DNA of 8,597 nt from Coriobacteriia bacterium (GTDB lineage Bacteria; Actinomycetota; Coriobacteriia; Coriobacteriales; QAMH01): assembly GCA_900758075.1 (NCBI GenBank), contig CAAEQF010000114.1, positions 1 to 8,597 of the forward strand, read 5' to 3'. Positions 1-5,412 of the stretch are shown piece after piece (within the stretch, counting starts at the first letter, position 1; the number at the start of each line of letters is the position of its first letter). The translations under genes were made by a program, and so were the position numbers. The notes under the pieces were generated by a model. The model was not told the origin of the DNA. It worked only from the letters and a program-made list of their open reading frames with translations, and searched no databases.

Positions 1-1105
1 CGGCGCGAATCGCCTCGACGCTCTGCTCGCCGGCGTAGGCGAAGGTGCCGTCGAGCTTGCCATGGATGGCGTGGCGCCCGCCGGTCTTGCCGCACAGAAA
101 GACGAGCTCGCGTTCGATGACGGGATCGAGCTCCTCGACGACGAGGACCTCGTCAATGCCTTCGAAGAATTCCGCGGCGAGCTGCTCGGGGAAGGGGTAG
201 GGGGTGGCAACCTTCATGACCGGAAGCGAAAGCCCCGCCATGTCGAGGGCTTCCATGACGTAGCAGTAGCTCACGCCGCCGCAGGCGATGCCGAGGGGCA
301 GCTTGCCGCTGCGCTCTTTCCAGGCGCTGACTGCCTGCTTGTGGCCGGCACCGCTCATCTCGATGCGGTTGTGACGGTAGCCCGTCTCTGCCAGATGCTT
401 TGCAATCTCCGTCGCGCGATGCTCGACCTTGCCGTGGTTGAGATAGCTCGTGCGCGGGAAGACGACCCAGCGCTGGGCGTCCTTCACGAAGCCCGCGGGC
501 TTGTGCGCACCCCAGCTCGCATCGTCGTCCGATCTGTCGGGGTTTGCAAACTGCGCACCGCAATCGGCGATGCCACCGCGCGTCTTGACCGTGCCGCAGG
601 CGTGGCACACGCGCGTGGTCGGTCGCAGGAAGACGGGCGTGTGGTATTTCTCCGACAGCTCGAAGGCATCTTGCACCATGCCATAGGTTTCGCCTGGCGA
701 GGCGGGGTCGAGCACGGGGACCTTGGAGAAGCGCCCGAAAGCGCGGGTGTCCTGCTCGGTCTGGCTCGAGATGGGGCCGGGGTCGTCGGCGACCACGATG
801 ACGAGCCCGCCTTCGACGCCCAGGTACGACAGCGTCATAAGCGGGTCGGACGCGACGTTGAGACCGACCTGCTTCATCGTGACCAACGCACGCGCGCCCG
901 AATAGGCGGCGCCCGCCGCTGCCTCGAGGGCGGCCTTCTCGTTTGTGGACCATTCGACGTAGACCGATCCGTCGCCGTTGTTCTTGGCCACCGTCTCGAG
1001 AATCTCCGTCGAGGGGGTCCCGGGGTAGCCGCTGACAAAGTTCACGCCGGCGTGAATGGCGCCCAGGCCGATTGCCTCGTTGCCCATCAATAATTTGACT
1101 GGCAT
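1..1105 (-). CDS. iorA: Indolepyruvate:ferredoxin oxidoreductase alpha subunit, N-terminal part (runs off left edge)
   Basis: This reading frame stays open on the minus strand from the ATG at 1105 to the window edge, giving 368 residues of a protein that is usually about 600 long. IorA with IorB oxidatively decarboxylates aryl pyruvates from aromatic amino acids to aryl-acetyl-CoA and reduces ferredoxin; it is a cytoplasmic enzyme of anaerobes. The N-terminus carries the family pattern MGNEAIGLGAIHAG (residues 7-20), then GYPGTPSTEI (26-35), the conserved EWSTNEKAA region (51-59) and a DDPGPISSQTEQD stretch (107-119) typical of the alpha subunit. The C-terminal thiamine diphosphate domain and the ferredoxin-like Fe-S clusters lie outside the window. 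A purine-rich GGAAGG sits just upstream of the ATG, and no in-frame upstream start is attractive. Residues 167-182 hold C-x2-C-x11-C, which I do not recall from standard IorA. It is divergent from thrC. iorB would be expected further left. The family is clear; the exact substrate is inferred. Confidence 0.92.
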   Translation of the reverse strand, partial: MPVKLLMGNEAIGLGAIHAGVNFVSGYPGTPSTEILETVAKNNGDGSVYVEWSTNEKAALEAAAGAAYSGARALVTMKQVGLNVASDPLMTLSYLGVEGGLVIVVADDPGPISSQTEQDTRAFGRFSKVPVLDPASPGETYGMVQDAFELSEKYHTPVFLRPTTRVCHACGTVKTRGGIADCGAQFANPDRSDDDASWGAHKPAGFVKDAQRWVVFPRTSYLNHGKVEHRATEIAKHLAETGYRHNRIEMSGAGHKQAVSAWKERSGKLPLGIACGGVSYCYVMEALDMAGLSLPVMKVATPYPFPEQLAAEFFEGIDEVLVVEELDPVIERELVFLCGKTGGRHAIHGKLDGTFAYAGEQSVEAIRA

Positions 1106-1211
1106 CTTTGCCCTTCCTTCTTCCTCATGCGCATGCTCGAAGTGTGACGCAAATGGTACCATCTACCCGACGCGCCACATGGCGTCTCGTCCGTCTATTC
1201 TTGGAGCTGCA
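1106..1211. promoter_or_regulatory. Divergent iorA/thrC intergenic region
   Basis: This 106-nt gap separates two start codons that point away from each other, so it must hold promoters for both genes unless they start further in. I cannot identify convincing -35/-10 pairs. It contains GGTACC (1155-1160) and an imperfect inverted repeat GACGCgCCA/TGGCGTC (1169-1186) that could be an operator. The thrC ribosome site GGAG lies at 1203-1206 and a GGAAGG-type site for iorA on the other strand near 1113-1118. The regulatory function is inferred from position only. Confidence 0.4.
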
Positions 1212-2750
1212 ATGGAAATCCGCTATATAGATACGCGTGGCAACGTGACCGAGCCGCTCAAGTTCAGCGAGGCTGTGATCAAGGGCATCGCGCCCGGTGG
1301 AGGCCTGCTCGTCCCCGAGATGGTTCCCACGATGACGCTCGACGAGATCGTCTCGTTGGGCGAGCTTTCCTACGCGCATCGCGCGGCTGCAATCTACCGC
1401 CGCTTCGGCGTGGACTTCTCCGACGAGGAGCTCGAGTCCCTCATGGGCACCATCTACGCCGACAACTTCGACACGCCCGAAATCGCCCCCATCAAGGAGG
1501 TTGCCGACGGCATGTACGTGCTCGAGCTGTGGCACGGCCCCACGAGCGCGTTCAAGGACATGGCGCTCCAGTGCCTGCCGGTGTTCTTCTCGGCAAGCGT
1601 CGACAAGCTCCGTGCCGCGGGCGGCCCGACCAACGACTATCTCATCGCCGTCGCGACGAGCGGCGACACGGGCAAAGCCGCACTGCAGGGCTTTGCCAAC
1701 CGCGCGCATACCTCCATCGTCGTCTTCTACCCCGACGGCGGCGTGAGCGACATCCAGTACAAGCAGATGGCCACGCAGGAAGGCGACAACGTCTGCGTGT
1801 ACGCCGCACGCGGCAACTTCGACGACTGCCAGACGAGCGTCAAGCGCATGTTCGGCGACGACGAGTTCAACCGTCAGCTTCTCGAGCAGGACAACGTCGC
1901 GCTCTCGTCCGCCAACTCCATCAACTGGGGGCGCCTGCTTCCGCAGGTCGTCTACTACATCAGCAGCTACGCGAGCATGGTCAAAAGCGGCGAGGTCAAG
2001 GCGGGCGATCCCATCGACGTCACCGTCCCGACCGGCAACTTTGGCAACATCCTCGCGTGCTGGTACGCCAAACAGATCGGCACGCCCATCGACAAGATCG
2101 TCTGCGCGAGCAATACCAACCGCGTCTTGACGGACTTCATCGAGACGGGCGTCTACGATATCGTCGACCGCGAGTTCATCCTCACACCGAGCCCCTCCAT
2201 GGACATCCTCGTCTCGAGCAATCTCGAGCGCCAGCTCTACGAGCTCGCGGGCCGCGACGAGGCCAAGATCACGCAGTGGATGGCCGATCTCAACGAGAAG
2301 CGCCGCTTCGAGGTCGACGCCCAGACCTTCGCCGCCCTGCAGGAAAACTACGAGTGCGGGTCTGTGGACAACGAGACCTGCCTCGAGACCATCAAGGCGG
2401 TCTACGAGGAGCATGGGTACCTGCTCGACCCGCACTCGGCCGTGGCGTGGAACGTCGCCGTCGCGCACAAGGGCGCAAACCCGATGCTCGTCGCATCGAC
2501 GGCCAACTGGGCCAAGTTCGGCTCCAACGTGTACCGTGCGCTCAACGGCATCAAGGCCGGCGAGCCGCTGCCCCCAGAGATTGCGGGCCTTTCCGACGTG
2601 CAGCTCAACCGCGTCGTCTTCGAGGCGACGGGCACCTCGCCCATCCCCGCGGGACTCGACGTCCTCGACGACAAGCCGATTCGCTTCACCGAAGTCATCG
2701 ACGGCGACACTGCTGGCGTGGAAGGCGCGGTCAAGGCGTTTCTTGCCTAG
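1212..2750 (+). CDS. thrC: Threonine synthase
   Basis: It catalyses the last step of threonine synthesis, O-phosphohomoserine to L-threonine plus phosphate, using pyridoxal phosphate in the cytoplasm. The protein is 512 residues from ATG 1212, the length of the longer bacterial/yeast-type clade. The N-terminal domain begins YIDTRG (5-10), with GGGLLVPE (29-36) matching the family's 'DGGL-VP' region. The PLP lysine is K115 in WHGPTSAFKD (107-116), and the phosphate-binding loop is ATSGDTG (148-154). I chose this start because the conserved N-terminus begins here and GGAG lies 5 nt upstream. The frame is open further back to 1056, but that extension would overlap iorA and has no family similarity. 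It stands alone: no hom or thrB is next to it. An intrinsic terminator follows 21 nt after the stop. No truncation or missing residue is seen. Confidence 0.96.
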   Translation: MEIRYIDTRGNVTEPLKFSEAVIKGIAPGGGLLVPEMVPTMTLDEIVSLGELSYAHRAAAIYRRFGVDFSDEELESLMGTIYADNFDTPEIAPIKEVADGMYVLELWHGPTSAFKDMALQCLPVFFSASVDKLRAAGGPTNDYLIAVATSGDTGKAALQGFANRAHTSIVVFYPDGGVSDIQYKQMATQEGDNVCVYAARGNFDDCQTSVKRMFGDDEFNRQLLEQDNVALSSANSINWGRLLPQVVYYISSYASMVKSGEVKAGDPIDVTVPTGNFGNILACWYAKQIGTPIDKIVCASNTNRVLTDFIETGVYDIVDREFILTPSPSMDILVSSNLERQLYELAGRDEAKITQWMADLNEKRRFEVDAQTFAALQENYECGSVDNETCLETIKAVYEEHGYLLDPHSAVAWNVAVAHKGANPMLVASTANWAKFGSNVYRALNGIKAGEPLPPEIAGLSDVQLNRVVFEATGTSPIPAGLDVLDDKPIRFTEVIDGDTAGVEGAVKAFLA

Positions 2751-2771
2751 CTTGGATACGTGCTGAGAACT

Positions 2772-2803
2772 GCCCGTCTTCGCGCAAGCGAGGGCGGGCA
2801 TTT
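2772..2803 (+). terminator. Intrinsic terminator of thrC
   Basis: A 12-bp hairpin pairs GCCCGTCTTCGC (2772-2783) with GCGAGGGCGGGC (2788-2799) around a GCAA tetraloop, with two G-U pairs. A short T-rich run (ATTTAT) follows. It lies 21 nt past the thrC stop codon, as expected for a rho-independent terminator, although the T tract is weak. Confidence 0.8.
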
Positions 2804-2888
2804 ATCGAATTGGACAGATGATACACAGGGCATACTAGCTGTCTGTGCTGGTTATAGTGTTAAGCTTTTGTGATTGGCGTCAATCTCT

Positions 2889-2953
2889 GCGGTGTTGTTT
2901 ATTCGACCACACTATAATATTCGAGGCTGATAATACTCTCATATAGATAGGGG
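2889..2953 (+). promoter_or_regulatory. Candidate promoter and ribosome site of the ModE-like gene
   Basis: The 209 nt between thrC and the regulator gene is clearly AT-richer than its surroundings. A perfect TATAAT (2913-2918) lies about 40 nt before the ATG. The -35 region at the matching distance is poor, so the promoter may need an activator. ATTCGA occurs twice, 18 bp apart (2901-2906 and 2919-2924), flanking and overlapping the -10, which would suit a regulator binding one face of the helix. A GATTG/CAATC inverted repeat lies upstream (2872-2885). AGGGG (2949-2953) is the ribosome site, 6 nt before the ATG. The TATAAT is seen; its use is inferred. Confidence 0.5.
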
Positions 2954-2959
2954 CTCGTC

Positions 2960-3310
2960 ATGGTAAAGAAGCAGGACCTGCACCCGCAGGTCAAACTGAT
3001 GATCGCGTCATCAGCCGACCGCAAAGGACCAAGCTTTGGCAAAGGGGCGGCGACCCTGCTCCACGGCATCGAGAAGAACGGCTCCCTCAACAAGACGGCA
3101 AAGGACCTCCACATGGCGTACAGCAAGGCGTGGAGCATGATCAAGAAGGTCGAGGAGGGGCTGGGGTTCACGCTCATCGAGCGCTACGGGGCACGTGGCT
3201 CCAAGCTTACCGAAGAGGGCAAAAAGTTCCTAGAGCTGTACGACCGCTACGATGAGAAGGTCGAGACGTACGCAAAGGAGGCCTTCGAAGAGGTCTTCCA
3301 AGTGCTCTAG
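2960..3310 (+). CDS. Stand-alone ModE-type winged-helix DNA-binding protein
   Basis: The 116-residue protein matches the N-terminal DNA-binding domain of the molybdate regulator ModE (a LysR-like winged helix) over nearly its full length. After a basic N-terminus, FGKGAATLLHGIEKNGSL (26-43) and KTAKDLHMAYSKAWSMIKKVEE (45-66) form the helix-turn-helix with the family's 'AKD...SYKSAWD' pattern. GLGFTLIER (68-75 region) and RGSKLTEEGKKFL (79-91) form the wing and following strand. The last 25 residues are acidic and helical, probably the dimerisation helix. No C-terminal Mop/TOBE molybdate-binding domain is present, so any ligand sensing must come from elsewhere. AGGGG 6 nt upstream supports the ATG. 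It is a single-gene transcript between a terminator and a convergent operon, with no molybdate-transport or molybdoenzyme gene in the window, so its target is unknown. The fold is confident; the function is only 'transcriptional regulator'. Confidence 0.85.
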   Translation: MVKKQDLHPQVKLMIASSADRKGPSFGKGAATLLHGIEKNGSLNKTAKDLHMAYSKAWSMIKKVEEGLGFTLIERYGARGSKLTEEGKKFLELYDRYDEKVETYAKEAFEEVFQVL

Positions 3311-3343
3311 CGCTCGTGGGTTTTGGAGAATAGCCAGTACTCG

Positions 3344-3381
3344 GCGGGGTGGCGATTCGAGAGGGTCGTCGGCCCCGCTTT
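3344..3381 (+). terminator. Probable intrinsic terminator of the ModE-like gene
   Basis: GCGGGGTGGCGA (3344-3355) pairs with TCGTCGGCCCCGC (3366-3378) as a 12-bp stem with one bulged G and two G-U pairs around a 10-nt loop. A TTT run follows at 3379-3381. It lies 33 nt after the stop of the ModE-like gene. The T tract is short, and the stronger hairpin just downstream could do the same work. Confidence 0.45.
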
Positions 3382-3414
3382 GCGTTTGCGCGCTGAAGGG
3401 CGGAAACGTGGGTA

Positions 3415-3458
3415 AAACGCAAGACCCCCGGGCGACTGTACCCGGGGGTCTTGCGTTT
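3415..3458 (-). terminator. Strong terminator of pknB, probably bidirectional
   Basis: A perfect 18-bp inverted repeat has arms at 3415-3432 and 3441-3458, with core GACCCCCGGG, around an 8-nt loop. Read on the minus strand, it starts 5 nt after the pknB stop and ends GCGTTTT. Read on the plus strand it ends GCGTTT, so it can also stop transcripts from the convergent ModE-like gene. The A/T-flanked, GC-core shape is that of a two-way intrinsic terminator. Confidence 0.9.
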
Positions 3459-3463
3459 GCTGG

Positions 3464-5275
3464 CTAATCGTTGTCGCTCGAACTGCCGCCCGACGAGGAG
3501 CCGCTGCCCGAACCGCTTCCGGACGAGCTGCCCGAACCCGAACCCGAACCCGAACCGGAGCTGGAGCCAGAACTCGAGCTCTTCTTGGGCTCGATGGTGA
3601 TCTCAATCGTGGTGCCCGAGACCACGGAAGTGCCGCTTGCGATGCTCTGTGCGTTGACCTGGCCTTCGCCGACCGACGCGGAGCCGGAGCCGACTGTCGA
3701 CTTGACGACGAGGCCCGCAGCCTCGAGCGTCTGTTTCGCGCTGCTCTCGCTCAGACCGATCACGTTCGGGACGGTTACCGTCGTAGTCGCTTTGCCGGAG
3801 GACACTGTGTAGGTGATGGTGGAGCCGGAGGCGACCTGCGTGCCGGAACTCGGGTTCTGCTTGAAGATCTTGCCCGCCTCGTAGCTATCGGAGCTTTCCT
3901 GCTCGGACGAGCCGACCAGGCCTGCCTCGGACAGGGCGCGCTCCGCCTCGGACGGCGTCAGTCCCATCAGGTTGGGCACCGAGACGAGGTTTTCGCTGGT
4001 CTTGCCCGTGGAGATGACGAGGTTGACCTTGGAACCGCTGGGCGCAGACGAGTTGCCCGCGGGGTCCTGACTGATGACGTGGTCTTTCTCGACTGAGTCG
4101 CTTGCCTCGTAGCGCAGGTTGCCCTGTTGCAGGTTGCTCTTCTCGAGGGCGGAGGTTGCTTCGGCAAGCGTCTTGCTCGTGACGTCGGGCACGGTCACGT
4201 GAGACGAGAACGCGCCCGATGCGAACGCGATGCCGATACCCGCCGCTACCAACAACACGATGACAACGAGGGCGATGAGCCCGCGATGCCCCTTCTTGCC
4301 AGGCATGCCCGCGGCGTTCTTGCCCTGCGTTGCGGGCATGCCCGCTGTGCGGACGCCGTTGGAGGGGTTCATGACCGTGGTCGCGCCTGCCGCGGGATAG
4401 GGTGCGGCGCCGTTGAGCACCTGCGTCGGGGCGGATGCTGCGGCAGCTGCGGGGCTCATGCGGCCATGCAGGTAGTCGTCAATCGCGCGCTTCATCTCGT
4501 TTGCGGTTGCGTAGCGCTGCTCGGGGTTCTTCTCGAGCGCGCGCATGATGATGCGCTCGAGCTGCGGGTCGATATCGGGGTTGATTTGACGGGGCGGGAC
4601 AGGCGCCTCGTTGACCTGCTTCATGGCGACGGAGACAACGTCGGGCCCATCGAAGGGCAGCTGGCCGGTTGCGGCCTCGTACATGACGACGCCCAGCGAG
4701 TACAGGTCACTTGCGGGCGTGAGCTTCTTGCCCTGCGCCTGCTCGGGACTCACGTAGTGCGCTGTTCCGAGCACGGAGGAGTCGGTCGTCATGCCGGGAC
4801 GGCCGGCCTGCGCAATGCCGAAGTCCATGACCTTCACGTTGCCGTCGGCCTGGACCATGATGTTCGCGGACTTGATGTCGCGGTGGATGATGTCGTAGCC
4901 ATGCGCGACGGACAGGGCAGAGCACACCTGCGAGCCGATTTCGGCCACTTTGCGCGGGTGGATCTTGCCACGCTGCTGGATGGCGGTCTTGAGGTCGGTG
5001 CCGCGGACGTACTCCATGACGATGTAGTACGAGTCGCGGTCTTTGCCCCAGTCGTAGATGTTGACGATGTAGGGACTGCTCAGGTTGGCCGCTGCCTGGG
5101 CTTCCTGCCTGAACCGAGCCGCGAAGTTGGCGTCTGCAGCGTATTGCGGCAGCATGACCTTTACCGCGACCGTTCTTCCAAGCGTTGAATCGGTGGCTTT
5201 GAAAACCTCAGCCATTCCGCCCATGCCGATTTTCTCGGTAACCTGATACCGGTTTCCGAATGTCCGATTTGTCAC
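3464..5275 (-). CDS. pknB: PASTA-domain Ser/Thr protein kinase (PknB type)
   Basis: This is a 603-residue membrane kinase that reads wall-precursor or muropeptide signals outside the cell and phosphorylates growth and wall-synthesis proteins inside. The kinase domain (about 10-270) has the glycine loop GMGGMAEVF (17-25), ATP lysine K39, helix-C E58, HRDIKSAN (131-138, catalytic D133), DFG (151-153) and SPEQAQG (176-182). T163/T164 before VLGTAHY are likely autophosphorylation sites by analogy with PknB. A 60-residue Pro/Ala/Gly-rich linker leads to one membrane helix (about 332-352). Three PASTA domains follow (about 359-423, 430-494, 499-562), then a 35-residue Ser/Gly tail ending DND. The start codon is GTG, supported by AGGAG 7 nt upstream. 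It follows the rodA-pbpA fusion after 137 nt with its own candidate promoter, and ends 5 nt before a strong terminator. Only one kinase gene is visible at this locus; mycobacteria have pknA as well. All catalytic residues are present. Confidence 0.96.
   Translation of the reverse strand: MTNRTFGNRYQVTEKIGMGGMAEVFKATDSTLGRTVAVKVMLPQYAADANFAARFRQEAQAAANLSSPYIVNIYDWGKDRDSYYIVMEYVRGTDLKTAIQQRGKIHPRKVAEIGSQVCSALSVAHGYDIIHRDIKSANIMVQADGNVKVMDFGIAQAGRPGMTTDSSVLGTAHYVSPEQAQGKKLTPASDLYSLGVVMYEAATGQLPFDGPDVVSVAMKQVNEAPVPPRQINPDIDPQLERIIMRALEKNPEQRYATANEMKRAIDDYLHGRMSPAAAAASAPTQVLNGAAPYPAAGATTVMNPSNGVRTAGMPATQGKNAAGMPGKKGHRGLIALVVIVLLVAAGIGIAFASGAFSSHVTVPDVTSKTLAEATSALEKSNLQQGNLRYEASDSVEKDHVISQDPAGNSSAPSGSKVNLVISTGKTSENLVSVPNLMGLTPSEAERALSEAGLVGSSEQESSDSYEAGKIFKQNPSSGTQVASGSTITYTVSSGKATTTVTVPNVIGLSESSAKQTLEAAGLVVKSTVGSGSASVGEGQVNAQSIASGTSVVSGTTIEITIEPKKSSSSGSSSGSGSGSGSGSSSGSGSGSGSSSGGSSSDND
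3531..3556 (-). repeat. In-frame hexanucleotide tandem repeat encoding Ser-Gly
   Basis: Four perfect copies of CCCGAA plus a partial fifth (plus-strand reading) lie in the 3' end of pknB. On the coding strand they are GGTTCG units that encode alternating Gly-Ser in the extracellular tail. Since the unit is six bases, gain or loss of copies would change tail length without a frameshift. Confidence 0.85.
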
Positions 5276-5282
5276 GCTGCTA

Positions 5283-5287
5283 CTCCT
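5283..5287 (-). promoter_or_regulatory. Ribosome binding site fixing the GTG start of pknB
   Basis: On the minus strand AGGAG is followed by a 7-nt spacer and GTG at 5275. The kinase domain begins within ten codons of this GTG, so the site decides the start. Confidence 0.85.
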
Positions 5288-5341
5288 GTCGCTTACCCGA
5301 TGTATGTTCTGCGTTTGCTCTGTGGTTACATCTATTGAGCA

Positions 5342-5372
5342 ATTCTACCAATGTCGTGTTCCCCGTGTTCAA
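5342..5372 (-). promoter_or_regulatory. Candidate extended -10 promoter of pknB
   Basis: On the minus strand TTGAAC (5372-5367) is followed, after a long 19-nt spacer, by TAGAAT (5347-5342), preceded by TGG so that it forms the extended -10 motif TGnTAGAAT. A start about 7 nt on would give a leader of about 60 nt. The gap is AT-rich compared with the flanking genes. A direct repeat, CGTGTTC on the plus strand, occurs twice (5355-5361 and 5364-5370), in the spacer and over the -35. The promoter would allow pknB to be expressed apart from the upstream genes. The motifs are seen; activity is inferred. Confidence 0.55.
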
Positions 5373-5412
5373 CATTATCGATAAAAAACGAAATTGAACG
5401 CCTCGCCTTCGA

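Noticed and set aside
62..1093. 343-codon open frame on the plus strand
   Set aside because: Antisense shadow of iorA. Its translation has no recognisable family features, whereas the minus frame gives a clear IorA N-terminus.
1095..1100. TTGACT as a possible -35 box for thrC
   Set aside because: It lies inside the iorA coding sequence and no acceptable -10 occurs 16-18 nt downstream.
1056..1211. 52-codon upstream extension of thrC
   Set aside because: The threonine synthase family begins at the ATG at 1212, which has a GGAG site 5 nt upstream. The extension would overlap the start of iorA.
1125..2801. 558-codon open frame on the minus strand
   Set aside because: Shadow of thrC caused by high GC at codon position 3; no domain or motif.
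3531..3556. Hexamer repeat as a phase-variation switch or CRISPR-like array
   Set aside because: The unit is six bases and in frame, so copy changes cannot turn the gene off. There are no spacers.
4127..5188. 353-codon open frame on the plus strand opposite pknB
   Set aside because: Shadow of the kinase gene; composition rich in Val, His, Arg and Asp with no family similarity.
5383..5410. Possible terminator after the rodA-pbpA fusion (minus strand)
   Set aside because: A run of six T is present on the minus strand, but the hairpin before it (5396-5410) is only about 5 bp with a mismatch, so it is too weak to call; it may cause partial termination.
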